DNA of 64,000 nucleotides from Cellvibrionaceae bacterium (GTDB lineage: Bacteria > Pseudomonadota > Gammaproteobacteria > Pseudomonadales > Cellvibrionaceae): positions 1 to 64,000 of the forward strand of contig JAGKWU010000010.1 in the NCBI GenBank assembly GCA_021151695.1, written 5' to 3'. The number at the start of each line of letters is the position of its first letter. Within the stretch, counting starts at the first letter, position 1. Both the position numbers and the translations under genes were made by a program. Shown here one piece after another: positions 17,162-26,018 of this stretch. The notes under the pieces were generated by a model, which saw nothing but the letters and a program-made list of their open reading frames with translations, was not told where the DNA came from and searched no databases.

Positions 17162-19420
17162 ATGAGTGAGATAGTGATCCCGCCCGATGCCGAAGAGCGC
17201 ATCGCCCTAAAAGACTACACAGAGAAAGCCTATCTGGATTACTCCATGTACGTCATCCTCGACCGCGCTTTGCCGCATATTGGCGACGGTCTCAAGCCTG
17301 TGCAGCGCCGTATCGTCTACGCCATGAGCGAGCTGGGTCTCAAGGCCAGCGCCAAGTACAAGAAATCCGCACGCACCGTGGGCGATGTGATAGGTAAGTT
17401 CCACCCGCACGGTGATTCCGCCTCCTATGAGGCCATGGTGCTTATGGCCCAGCCTTTCTCCTACCGCTATACGCTGGTGGATGGTCAGGGCAACTGGGGT
17501 TCACCGGATGATCCAAAATCCTTCGCCGCTATGCGTTACACGGAATCGCGCCTGACCAAATACAGCGAGATTCTGCTGGAAGAATTAGGGCAGGGCACCG
17601 TGGATTGGTTGCCCAACTTCGACGGTACCCTGGAAGAACCAGCCGTATTGCCTGCCCGTGTGCCCAACGTGCTGCTCAACGGTACTACCGGTATCGCCGT
17701 GGGTATGGCAACAGATATTCCGCCGCACAACCTGCGCGAGGTGGTCAACGCCTGCGTGCATCTGCTCGACAATCCCAATGCCACTGTGACCGAGCTGTGC
17801 CAGTTCGTGCTCGGCCCGGATATGCCCACTGAGGCAGAAATCATTTCGTCGCGCGATGACCTGATCAAAATGTACGAAACCGGCCGCGGTAGCGTACGCA
17901 TGCGCGCTGTCTGGCAAAAAGATGAAGATACGGGCGATATCATCATCACCGCGTTGCCGCATCAGGTGAGCGGGGCGAAGATCCTTGAGCAAATCGCCGC
18001 CCAGATGAACGCCAAGAAGTTGCCCATGGTGGCGGACTTGCGCGATGAGTCCGACCACGAGGAGCCAACCCGCCTTGTGATAGTGCCGCGTTCCAACCGT
18101 GTGGATGTAGAGCAGGTGATGCAGCATTTGTTTGCCACCACCGAGCTTGAGCGTACCTACCGCGTCAATATGAACATGATCGGTATTGACGGTAAGCCCG
18201 CCGTTAAGCCGCTCAACAAAATTTTGAACGAATGGCTGAGCTTCCGTACCGTCACTACCCGTCGCCGTCTGCAGCATCGTTTAGAGCGTGTAGAAGAAAG
18301 GTTGCTGCGTTTGGCAGCCTTGATGATCGTGTTTTTAAATGTGGATGAAGTTATTCGCATTATTCGCGAAGAGGATCAGCCCAAGCCGGTGCTGATGGAG
18401 CGTTTCAATTTAGTTGAGATGCAAGCGGAATATATCCTTGAAACCAAGTTGCGCCAGTTGGCGCGTTTGGAAGAAATGAAAATCCGCGAGGAGCAGGATG
18501 ATTTGCGCAAAGAGCGCGATAACCTGCAAAGCATTCTGGGTTCTGCGGTAAAACTGAAAAACCTGGTGCGCAAAGAGCTGCAAAAAGTCGCCGAAGAATT
18601 TGGTGATGATCGCCGTTCGCCCATCGTTGAGCGCGCCGAAGCCCAGGCCATCAGCGAAACCGAGTTGATGAGTATTGACCCAATTACGGTTGTTATCTCC
18701 GACAAAGGCTGGATTCGCGCCGCCAAAGGCCACGATATAGATGCAGCCGCGCTCAGCTACAAAGCGGGCGACAGTTTGAAATTTGCCGTGCATGGCAAGA
18801 GCAACCAGCAAGTGATACTGCTCGACTCCACGGGACGCAGCTATTCGCTGCCCGCGCACAACTTACCGTCCGCGCGTGGCCAGGGTGAACCTATTACGGG
18901 CAAAATCAGCCCGCCAAGTGGTGCGACCTTCGAAGGCGCGTTGATGGGTACTGATGATCAGCGCGTGCTGCTCGCCTCCGACGCCGGTTACGGATTTGTG
19001 GCCAAGCTGGAAGATCTCTCCAGTAAAAACAAAGCCGGTAAAGCTATGTTGACCCTGCCGGAAAATGCGAAGGTGTTGCCTCCCCAATTTGTGAGCAATC
19101 CCGAGCAGGCATTGCTGGCAGCGGTGAGTAACGATGGTCGTTTGTTGGTGTTCCCTATCACTGAGTTGCCTGAGCTTGCCAAAGGCAAGGGCAATAAGAT
19201 CATGAACATCCCCTCGGCGCGCGCGCAAACCCACGAGGAATATGTGTTGGCAGTGAAGGTGATTAATCCCAACCAGTTGCTTACGCTTTTCTCTGGAAAG
19301 CGCCACATCACCCTGAAGATGTCCGATCTGGAACATTACAAGGGCGAGCGTGGTCGCCGTGGCAACAAGCTTCCGCGCGGTTTCCAGAAGGTGGATGCTG
19401 TCGAGGTGGCGGATAAATAA
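17162..19420 (+). CDS. parC: DNA topoisomerase IV subunit A
   Basis: ParC is the DNA-breaking subunit of topoisomerase IV, which decatenates replicated chromosomes. The 752-residue protein has the catalytic Tyr at 126 (FAAMRYTESRL), the quinolone-resistance region HPHGDSASYEAM with Ser86 and Glu90, both wild-type for the fluoroquinolone-sensitive form, and the C-terminal beta-pinwheel repeats (for example DDQRVLLASDAGYGF, KGKGNKIMN). The absence of a canonical GyrA box and the overall length separate it from GyrA. parE is not next to it here; a strong terminator follows. Confidence 0.97.
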   Translation: MSEIVIPPDAEERIALKDYTEKAYLDYSMYVILDRALPHIGDGLKPVQRRIVYAMSELGLKASAKYKKSARTVGDVIGKFHPHGDSASYEAMVLMAQPFSYRYTLVDGQGNWGSPDDPKSFAAMRYTESRLTKYSEILLEELGQGTVDWLPNFDGTLEEPAVLPARVPNVLLNGTTGIAVGMATDIPPHNLREVVNACVHLLDNPNATVTELCQFVLGPDMPTEAEIISSRDDLIKMYETGRGSVRMRAVWQKDEDTGDIIITALPHQVSGAKILEQIAAQMNAKKLPMVADLRDESDHEEPTRLVIVPRSNRVDVEQVMQHLFATTELERTYRVNMNMIGIDGKPAVKPLNKILNEWLSFRTVTTRRRLQHRLERVEERLLRLAALMIVFLNVDEVIRIIREEDQPKPVLMERFNLVEMQAEYILETKLRQLARLEEMKIREEQDDLRKERDNLQSILGSAVKLKNLVRKELQKVAEEFGDDRRSPIVERAEAQAISETELMSIDPITVVISDKGWIRAAKGHDIDAAALSYKAGDSLKFAVHGKSNQQVILLDSTGRSYSLPAHNLPSARGQGEPITGKISPPSGATFEGALMGTDDQRVLLASDAGYGFVAKLEDLSSKNKAGKAMLTLPENAKVLPPQFVSNPEQALLAAVSNDGRLLVFPITELPELAKGKGNKIMNIPSARAQTHEEYVLAVKVINPNQLLTLFSGKRHITLKMSDLEHYKGERGRRGNKLPRGFQKVDAVEVADK

Positions 19421-19451
19421 TCTGTAGCTATAGTTAAGTTGGTCGCAATCC

Positions 19452-19479
19452 AAAAGGTGGGCAATGCCCACCTTTTTTC
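19452..19479 (+). terminator. Rho-independent terminator after parC
   Basis: The stem AAAAGGTGGGC/GCCCACCTTTT (19452-19462 and 19466-19476) with an AAT loop runs into TTTCT. A nearly identical arm sequence (AAAAAAGGTGGCAA) recurs in the terminator at 21003. Confidence 0.92.
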
Positions 19480-19522
19480 TGGTGCCCCTTTTTCTATAGT
19501 CACATTACATCCGGAATCCTAC

Positions 19523-19792
19523 ATGAGCCAAAACAAACGTCGCCACGTACGTACCCCTCTGGTTTGCCGTATAAAAGTCACTCACAACAATGAAGAGATG
19601 TTGGTTAAGACTCGCGATATTTCCGATGGGGGTGTATTTGTGGTGCTGGAGTCGGAGCAGGTACCTCCCATTGGCACAGTGGTTACCGGGCAGGTGCAGG
19701 GCATGATGGAGGATGCTCCCATATTGGATATGGAAGTGGTGCGTATTGAGCCTACGGGTGTAGGGTTGCGATTCATTAATCACGAAAACTGA
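19523..19792 (+). CDS. PilZ domain protein
   Basis: This 89-residue protein is a stand-alone PilZ domain. It has the RxxxR motif (NKRRHVRTP, residues about 4-11) and the DxSxxG motif (TRDISDGGVFV), which together bind cyclic di-GMP. Such small PilZ proteins act as adaptors in motility, pilus or polysaccharide control. The start is the ATG at 19523; an in-frame extension back to 19439 overlaps the parC terminator and is rejected. The partial GGDEF gene at the window end could be one source of its ligand, but nothing links them directly. Confidence 0.9.
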   Translation: MSQNKRRHVRTPLVCRIKVTHNNEEMLVKTRDISDGGVFVVLESEQVPPIGTVVTGQVQGMMEDAPILDMEVVRIEPTGVGLRFINHEN

Positions 19793-19922
19793 TTTACTGG
19801 GTGGTCATTTCTAATTTTCGTTTTTCTAATCATCGTTTTTCTTTTGCCAAGCGTTTGCGATTGCCGCACAAAATCCTGCCTGCGATGTAAAATCTGCCAT
19901 CTTGTGATTGCAGAGGTTTTTT

Positions 19923-20984
19923 ATGCTTAAGCGAATTATTGCCGCCGTGCTCCTGTGCGGCTCCCTCAATGCCCATTCCGCCACAGTGCTGATTTACCAT
20001 CATGTCAGCACCACCATGCCAGCATCTACCAGTATTAGCCCCGAGCATTTTGCGGCGCATATGGACTATCTGGCCAAAAATAATTTCAAGGTGGTACCGC
20101 TAACTGACTTAACAGAAAAGCTAAAAAAAGGCGAAGCGCTACCAGATAAAACAGTCTCTATCACGTTTGATGATTCTTATGCGGATGTTTATACCAGTGC
20201 CTATCCTGTGTTGAAAAAATACGGTTGGCCTTTTACGTTCTTTGTGAATACGGACGCGGTTGGTTCAGGCAAATTATTTGTGACCTGGGATCAACTGCGC
20301 GATATGTCAAAACACGGCGTGACTATCGCCAACCACACGACCAAACACAATCACATAGTGCGTCTGAACGAGGGCGAAAGTCGGTCGCAATGGCGTACGC
20401 GCATTAAGGGTGAAATCACCGCCGCGCAAGAAAAAATTGAAGCAGAAATTGGCAGTGCTCCTAAAGTGTTTGCCTATCCCTTTGGCGAATACAGCGCGGA
20501 GGTGAAAGATATTCTGGATGATCTCGGTTATATCGCCTTTACCCAGCAGGCCGGTGTTTTATACGGCAAGACCGATTTGCAAACGCTGCCGCGCTTTCCC
20601 TTTGGTGGCAGTTACACGGAGCTGAATGATTTTATTGAAAAGATAAATACGCTACCCATGTCGGTAAAGCGTGTGCAATTCTATGCTGACAAACAGCATG
20701 AGTTGAAGGATATACAAGTAAAGGCGGGTGATAACCCATGGCTAGTATTGACGCTGGATGATAAAAGTCTATTGCCGAAAATCCACTGTTTCTCGTCCAA
20801 CGAAGGTGCCATCAAAGCAGACGTTATTGGCGATACACTCTGGGTTCAGGGCAATAAAGCCTATCCTCAAGGGCGCACCAAAATCAATTGCACCGCGGCC
20901 AGCAATGAGCGCGGTCGCTTTCACTGGTTTACCCAGTTATGGCTGGCAACGGATAAAAATGGCAAGTGGACTTATCAGGATTAA
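19923..20984 (+). CDS. Secreted polysaccharide deacetylase (NodB-like)
   Basis: The 353-residue protein has a signal peptide (MLKRIIAAVLLCGSLNAHSA) and a carbohydrate esterase 4 domain. The metal-binding motifs are TFDDSYADVY (first Asp pair), HTTKHNH (His pair) and FAYPFGEYS. It probably removes N- or O-acetyl groups from a polysaccharide in the periplasm or at the surface. The C-terminal 100 residues (from about KRVQFYADKQ) form an extra domain I cannot name. The start at 19923 follows AGAGG. A palindromic terminator separates it from the convergent Bax-like gene. Confidence 0.88.
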   Translation: MLKRIIAAVLLCGSLNAHSATVLIYHHVSTTMPASTSISPEHFAAHMDYLAKNNFKVVPLTDLTEKLKKGEALPDKTVSITFDDSYADVYTSAYPVLKKYGWPFTFFVNTDAVGSGKLFVTWDQLRDMSKHGVTIANHTTKHNHIVRLNEGESRSQWRTRIKGEITAAQEKIEAEIGSAPKVFAYPFGEYSAEVKDILDDLGYIAFTQQAGVLYGKTDLQTLPRFPFGGSYTELNDFIEKINTLPMSVKRVQFYADKQHELKDIQVKAGDNPWLVLTLDDKSLLPKIHCFSSNEGAIKADVIGDTLWVQGNKAYPQGRTKINCTAASNERGRFHWFTQLWLATDKNGKWTYQD

Positions 20985-21002
20985 AAAATTCTGGTGCAGC
21001 AC

Positions 21003-21038
21003 AAATAAAAAAGGTGGCAATTGCCACCTTTTTTATTT
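21003..21038. terminator. Bidirectional terminator, perfect 36-bp palindrome
   Basis: AAATAAAAAAGGTGGCAA (21003-21020) is followed immediately by its exact reverse complement (21021-21038). The hairpin has A and T tracts on both sides, so it can end the deacetylase transcript and the convergent Bax-like transcript. Confidence 0.9.
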
Positions 21039-21056
21039 GCTGTTTTTTTTGCTTAA

Positions 21057-21848
21057 TTATTCCAGATTCGCCGAGCGAATCATCGAGCGCACTTCGGTAA
21101 TATAAATGTCGCCGCGACCGCAATATTTGCCCAGGCCGGCAACCAGTGCATGGCCGGTAAATTGTTGCTCGTTGTGGCGAATTTTGGCGCGCAGGTCACG
21201 CAGGCTGCGGTAGGCGTTGTTGGTGTTGATGTTGCGGTAATAGGAGTTGAGCGAGTCTTCGATGCTGTCGAATTTGCGCACTTCATGGGTGGCAGAGGCA
21301 GCGCGACGTGTGGGCACTATGCCGCAGCCTTTTTTGAAGCACCATTCGCCAAACAGGTTGTTGCCTTCCTGTGCAAACAGAGAGGTTCCCCAACCGGATT
21401 CAATTGCCGCTTGTGCAATTACCATTGAGGAAGGGATCACATCCACGCGCAACAGCAATACATCCACCGCCATTTTATCACTGGGATAATCTTCTTTGCT
21501 TACGTAGAAATCTTCGCGCAGGTGTGCCAATTGCTCTTGGTCAACGAAACCCAGCTCATGCTTTTGCGCCAGCTCGTCTTTGATTTGCAGCAAGCGTTCG
21601 CGGGTGGTGAGAATTAATTGGTTCTTTTGTTCTACCAGCGGGCGCAGTGTTTCGATAAACAATTGCACTCGCTCCATAGGTTGGTTAACGGCAGTCAGAT
21701 CGGGTAGCAGCGTGTTACTGGTGAGTACATCGCTATCGATCTTGCCGCTGAGCGGGTTCATGGCGAGCAGGGCAACCAACACCATACAGCCGATGGCGTA
21801 GGCAAGAAGGGCAAGGCCCAGAATCCATTTTGAAAAACTGTTTTGCAT
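21057..21848 (-). CDS. Bax-like glucosaminidase-domain protein
   Basis: The protein (about 263 residues) has an N-terminal membrane anchor (WILGLALLAYAIGCMVLVALLAM) and a C-terminal glucosaminidase-like domain with the catalytic Glu in QAAIESGWGTSLFA, followed by NNLFGEWCF and LNSYYRNINTNNAY. This is the E. coli Bax layout, probably acting on peptidoglycan or another glycan outside the inner membrane. Two ATGs lie two codons apart; AAAGG is well spaced only for the second, at 21848. It is convergent with the polysaccharide deacetylase. Confidence 0.85.
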   Translation of the reverse strand: MQNSFSKWILGLALLAYAIGCMVLVALLAMNPLSGKIDSDVLTSNTLLPDLTAVNQPMERVQLFIETLRPLVEQKNQLILTTRERLLQIKDELAQKHELGFVDQEQLAHLREDFYVSKEDYPSDKMAVDVLLLRVDVIPSSMVIAQAAIESGWGTSLFAQEGNNLFGEWCFKKGCGIVPTRRAASATHEVRKFDSIEDSLNSYYRNINTNNAYRSLRDLRAKIRHNEQQFTGHALVAGLGKYCGRGDIYITEVRSMIRSANLE

Positions 21849-21929
21849 GATCATACCTTTCTATGGGGGCCAGCTCCGCCGGCACCCGATTGCTTGTGAA
21901 AATAAAACGATGTGAATTTTTTTTTGCGC

Positions 21930-22619
21930 TTACAGATCCAATTGCTTGCGCAGTGCTTCCATACGCTTTTGGTTTTCTTCCTTGCTCAGTGGTGTCTCTA
22001 TGGTTTGTGGCAGTGCGGGCACGTTGGGCGATGGCAAGGTCTCACCATTCATCACTCGCTCGCAGAGCTTCAAGTAGTGCCGCTCAAAAATCGGAAAGGC
22101 GACTTTCTCGGAATTGCTCGCCAAAAAAAACCAGTCGGCTGCGCAACCCGCGTGGTAAATCGCCGGGTGGCTCCAGTGATAGCCCGCTTTCGGGCTGGGC
22201 GCGCGACAGGCTTCTACATAAGCTTTGTGAGCATCCAGCAAACCAAACTTTTCCGGGTCCCCCTGACAGGCGCGCATCATGCGGTTGAGCGTCGGCAAAA
22301 ATTCCGATTCCTCAATTACCTTGCGCGCACCGCGCAAAATGGTTTCAGGTGCAAATTGGCTCAGGCTTTCCAGCCAGAGTTTTTTGATCTGGTTGAGCAC
22401 CTGGGTATCGCTGTAAGCCTTGTAATACTGGTTGTGATAATTGATGCGGAAGAGCGCAAAAATTTCATTCAGGGCGTCTATGTGCGCACTGGTCGGCGGC
22501 GTGCGGCGCTCTTGTTGATCTGCACTTCCGCTATTGGGCCCAGCTGCGGTCGGTGAGGTCTTCGACAAGGCTTCTATCCCTTGTGCTACCTGTTGAATGA
22601 GCTGATTGCTGTCCTGCAT
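21930..22619 (-). CDS. Lambda-P-like replication protein (putative helicase loader)
   Basis: The 229-residue protein resembles phage lambda P, which loads the DnaB helicase. The matching core is ALNEIFALFRINYHNQYYKAY, then KKLWLESLSQFAPETILRGARKV and FLPTLNRMMRACQG (residues about 48-120). The C-terminal half (PSPKAGYHWSHPAIYHAGCAADWFFLAS, in part) is distinctive. There is no phage context. AAGG sits eight bases before the ATG at 22619, supporting this start even though it lies 89 bp inside the upstream DnaT-like gene. The pair may act in replication restart, in the way DnaT and DnaC do in enterobacteria. Confidence 0.7.
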   Translation of the reverse strand: MQDSNQLIQQVAQGIEALSKTSPTAAGPNSGSADQQERRTPPTSAHIDALNEIFALFRINYHNQYYKAYSDTQVLNQIKKLWLESLSQFAPETILRGARKVIEESEFLPTLNRMMRACQGDPEKFGLLDAHKAYVEACRAPSPKAGYHWSHPAIYHAGCAADWFFLASNSEKVAFPIFERHYLKLCERVMNGETLPSPNVPALPQTIETPLSKEENQKRMEALRKQLDL

Positions 22620-23691
22620 GGTGATTACCTTGCTGCGCTAATGGGGCCAGGCTGTGTTGCCTTGCCCAATGGTATTTTACATGTTGCAAAAATTTGGTGT
22701 TCCAGGACGCGTGTAGCTGATTGCTCTCGCGCCAGAACAATACAAATTCCGGCACCTGCCGCCGGGCAAATTCTATGTCGATGTTTGCCAGTCGCAACAC
22801 ATCAAAGAGATCAGTGCTGGGTTGCCAATGATCCGGCAAGCGCCTCGGTTCTGAGTCGTGCTCCAGCGCCGAACTATAACGCACCCATTGGCGCTTCACG
22901 TGCTGGATAAATTTACTGTTCCAGGTGCGACCCACCTCACCGCGTTCTTGCCAGTAGAGCACAAACTCGGGGATGGCATCCTCCACAAAGGCGTAGCTGA
23001 TACCTGCGTGCTTGACCAGTACTTCCAGGGCGTCTTTGCTGGGCTTCCAGCCGAGGTGCATGGCGATATCCTGGTCGCGCTTTAAAAACTCTTCATTGTT
23101 TTCGCGCGCCTCGCGCTGCTGGCGGGCTACTTGTGTCTGGTAGTTGCGCCACTTGTGCAGCACATCTTTTAAAAATTTGGCGCCCCAGGAATGGCTGGAT
23201 TCGCCGCGCTCGCGCCAATAGGTAATAAACTCGGGCAGCTGCTGGCGAACGAAATCCTCGGGGATATTGTGTTGGGCTATCTGGCCCATCAGCTCGCGAT
23301 CCGGCTGCCAGTTGGCGGCGATCAGATTGGCCCCTGTGCCCATGCTCATATTCACTATGGGCAATGCCTGGCGCTGTGCAGGTTTGCTGTCGTTAAACGC
23401 GATGCACAGACGGCGGCTTTCCACATAGGGTGCCGAGGCCAGCAGTATCACGCCCTTGTCGCGCAGGCTCTTGCTGATGCGCTGCACATCCTGGTCGCTC
23501 CAAAAGGGCATGGCCTGTTCCACCATGCTATCGCCCAGCTCCAGCCAATCGCGGCCATCATGGGCCACTAATGGGCGCCAGGCGGCTATATCGGCGAAGA
23601 TTGCCAGCATGCAGGCTTCTTCCAGGCCAATAGTGGCGGCCAGTGAAGGCGATACCAGCAGCGGACGTTCGGGGATCAGGGATGAGCTCAT
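22531..23691 (-). CDS. Protein with three DnaT-like domains (primosome component)
   Basis: The 386-residue protein has an N-terminal winged-helix-like region (about residues 20-100, with MPFWSDQDVQRISKSLRDKG) and then three copies of a roughly 55-residue unit at about 127-181, 214-269 and 288-342. Each unit has the pattern W-x-P, a (I/V)PEF(I/V)xxW motif, and a W-x-x-KF-x-x-(H/D)V end, as in the DNA-binding domain of primosomal DnaT. E. coli DnaT has one such domain. The last 89 bases overlap the lambda-P-like gene in another frame, so the two are coupled. A role in PriA-dependent replication restart is inferred. Confidence 0.75.
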   Translation of the reverse strand: MSSSLIPERPLLVSPSLAATIGLEEACMLAIFADIAAWRPLVAHDGRDWLELGDSMVEQAMPFWSDQDVQRISKSLRDKGVILLASAPYVESRRLCIAFNDSKPAQRQALPIVNMSMGTGANLIAANWQPDRELMGQIAQHNIPEDFVRQQLPEFITYWRERGESSHSWGAKFLKDVLHKWRNYQTQVARQQREARENNEEFLKRDQDIAMHLGWKPSKDALEVLVKHAGISYAFVEDAIPEFVLYWQERGEVGRTWNSKFIQHVKRQWVRYSSALEHDSEPRRLPDHWQPSTDLFDVLRLANIDIEFARRQVPEFVLFWRESNQLHASWNTKFLQHVKYHWARQHSLAPLAQQGNHHAGQQSAHSTGSTRDRSLVEDLTDRSWAQ

Positions 23692-23787
23692 GAATAGGGC
23701 GCGTATTGGGCAATTTGCAGGGTGTGAATTGTAGGGGGATTGGCGTTTGGAAGCCAGCAGCGGAGGGTTATAAGGTCATCGCCACGC

Positions 23788-23827
23788 CTGTTACAGGTTG
23801 ATACAAACCCGTCTATGACTGTTACAG
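23788..23827 (+). promoter_or_regulatory. Candidate RstA-type box and CTGTTACAG repeats
   Basis: CTGTTACAG occurs exactly at 23788-23796 and again at 23819-23827, 31 bp (three helical turns) apart. The first copy overlaps TACAGGTTGATACA (23792-23805), which has two TACA units 10 bp apart, as in the E. coli RstA box TACATnTnGTTACA. The site is upstream of the TonB-dependent receptor gene and 3.5 kb from an RstAB-type system, so that regulator is the natural candidate. A match on spacing and the TACA cores is seen; binding is inferred. Confidence 0.5.
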
Positions 23828-23890
23828 CATTCAGGGAACCCCGGCCTTAAGCTGGCTGCATCAAAAAACATCAGGCTTAAGGATTACCCC

Positions 23891-25963
23891 ATGTGCGCCT
23901 ATTCTCGCTCATTACCTCCCGTTAAATTGCTCGCCTTGCTTATCGCGACTTATGGTTCAGTACCATCTGTCTGGGCGGATGACAAGCAGCTTGAGGTCGC
24001 CTCGCGCGACGGCATTGACGAGGTGGTTGTGATCAAACGTCGCGAGAGCGACTATTCGGTGATTACCGAGCAGGCGCAAAAAATCCTGGAGGTGCCAGGT
24101 TCGCTCGGCGATCCGATTATGGCGGCTTTCAGCCTGCCCGGCGTGCTATCAGCGGGTGAAGTCGGTGCCCCTGCCGTGCGCGGCTCCTCGCCGGCAGACA
24201 ACCGCTATATGGTTGATGGTGCGCCGGCCGGGTTTGTCTTTCACAGCTTTTCCACTTCGGTATTTAACGAAAATATCATCCAGGACTTTCAGCTTTACTC
24301 CGCCGGCTTTGGCCCCCAATACAGCAACGCCATTGGCGGTGTGTTCGATATTAAATTGCGCGACCCCAAGCATCAGCCCATCACTACCAAGCTGGATCTT
24401 AATACTCTTCACGCTGGTGTTTTTACCGAGGGCGAAGTAACGGAAAATTCCGCTTTTTATTTGTCAGCGCGCGGTAGCATCCAGCAATATTTATTTGGTG
24501 ATAAAGCGAAGGAAGATTTAGAAAAGGAGGATGGCATTCGTGTGCAGGAGGTTCCGCAGGATTCCGATTATCAATTCAAGTATCAATATAATCTCGATGA
24601 TGCTAATAGCATCACCCTGAATGCCAACGGTGCAACAGATTTGGCTGAAGCTGAATTCCTGGATTTATCTACTGATGTATTGGAAGATCCTGATATGGCA
24701 GGCGACGCCAGAATTAAAAATAATTTTCAAAATGCCTTTATCAGCTGGCGCTCACAACCCGATGATAGCTCGCAATTGAATGTGCAGCTGGGTCAATACG
24801 TCAACAAGGGCGATACCTTTTGGGGCGATAAAAAATATTTCTTCAATATTAAAACCACGGATAGCTATGTTACAGCGCAATATGAATTCTTGCTGGCGAA
24901 AGATCATAGCCTGACTTTGGGCGCAGAGGCTCATAGTACTGATTATGATTACACCGCGCGCTTTATCAATTATGTATGTACTGAGACAGATCCTGATTGC
25001 TTATTTCGTCGTGGCGAATTGATCAATACCTCTGATCTCATCAAGGTAAATGAGCAAACTTTTTATCTGAATGATCACTGGGCTGCCGCTGATACTTTCT
25101 CGTTGGATGTGGGCGGGCAGGTTCATTATAACGATCTGACTGAGGAGACTTTTTATCATCCTCGCGTGGCAATGAGTTGGAATTTTGCACAGGATTGGAC
25201 ACTGACATCCTCTGCTGGTACTTATGATCGTTTGCCCGATATCGATAAATTATTTCCCGATGTGGGAAACCCGGACCTGAAATCGCCGGAATCAAATCAC
25301 TACACCCTTGGTTTAAAACAAACTCTGGGGAATGGTTGGAGCTGGTCGGCAACGGCCTATTGCAAAACGATGGATCAATTGCCGCTCGCCATGGGCGTCG
25401 ACGCTGTGCCCAACTATACCAACAATGTTGAAGGTGAGGCTTATGGCATGGATTTGTTTATCAATAAGGAGTTGACGGATAAATGGTATGGCTGGCTCGC
25501 ATTAAGTGCGTCAAAAAGTACACGCACTGACAAGTTAACAGATAAAGAAACGGATTATTATCTGGATACGCCCCTGGTATTAAATATGGTGGCCAACTAT
25601 AAGTTTAATAATAAATGGACGCTGGGCGGCCGTTTTACGGCGCGCACAGGACATGCCTATACACCGATTGTTGGCGTGCAAAAAAATCCCTATTTCGACA
25701 ATCATATTTTGCCGGTGTATGGCGATGCTTTTTCCGAAAATTTACCCACCTATGCACGGCTTGATATACGTTTGAAGCGCGACACCACCTTCTGGGGACA
25801 TCAAGGCGCCTGGACGCTGGACATTCTCAATGCGCTCAACCGACGCAATGTCACTGATCGCCATCTGGATTACAAACGCACAACATCGCCACAAAACTTT
25901 ACATTGGAAGATGAGGTGGGTTTCGGTATTATCCCGGCGGCAGGTATTTCCATCACCTTTTAA
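23891..25963 (+). CDS. TonB-dependent outer-membrane receptor
   Basis: The 690-residue protein has a signal peptide (cleavage probably after SVWA), a TonB box-like segment IDEVVVIKRRE (about residues 43-53), a plug domain with AFSLPGVLSAGE, APAVRGSSPADNRYMVDGAP and IGGVFDIKLRDP, and a beta-barrel ending ...AAGISITF with a terminal Phe. It imports a substrate too large or scarce for porins, powered by TonB. The ligand is unknown. The start is the ATG at 23891 after AAGGA. MipA/OmpV, DUF3019 and RstAB genes follow at short spacing. Confidence 0.9.
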   Translation: MCAYSRSLPPVKLLALLIATYGSVPSVWADDKQLEVASRDGIDEVVVIKRRESDYSVITEQAQKILEVPGSLGDPIMAAFSLPGVLSAGEVGAPAVRGSSPADNRYMVDGAPAGFVFHSFSTSVFNENIIQDFQLYSAGFGPQYSNAIGGVFDIKLRDPKHQPITTKLDLNTLHAGVFTEGEVTENSAFYLSARGSIQQYLFGDKAKEDLEKEDGIRVQEVPQDSDYQFKYQYNLDDANSITLNANGATDLAEAEFLDLSTDVLEDPDMAGDARIKNNFQNAFISWRSQPDDSSQLNVQLGQYVNKGDTFWGDKKYFFNIKTTDSYVTAQYEFLLAKDHSLTLGAEAHSTDYDYTARFINYVCTETDPDCLFRRGELINTSDLIKVNEQTFYLNDHWAAADTFSLDVGGQVHYNDLTEETFYHPRVAMSWNFAQDWTLTSSAGTYDRLPDIDKLFPDVGNPDLKSPESNHYTLGLKQTLGNGWSWSATAYCKTMDQLPLAMGVDAVPNYTNNVEGEAYGMDLFINKELTDKWYGWLALSASKSTRTDKLTDKETDYYLDTPLVLNMVANYKFNNKWTLGGRFTARTGHAYTPIVGVQKNPYFDNHILPVYGDAFSENLPTYARLDIRLKRDTTFWGHQGAWTLDILNALNRRNVTDRHLDYKRTTSPQNFTLEDEVGFGIIPAAGISITF

Positions 25964-26018
25964 TAAATTGGGTTTCGCTTTTTATAAAGGCGTGGCCCAA
26001 ATTCGCAGCCTCTGTCTT

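Noticed and set aside
22531..22619. Frameshift joining the DnaT-like and lambda-P-like genes into one protein
   Set aside because: The downstream gene has its own well-spaced ribosome site and ATG, and each product is complete by itself, so an overlap is more likely.
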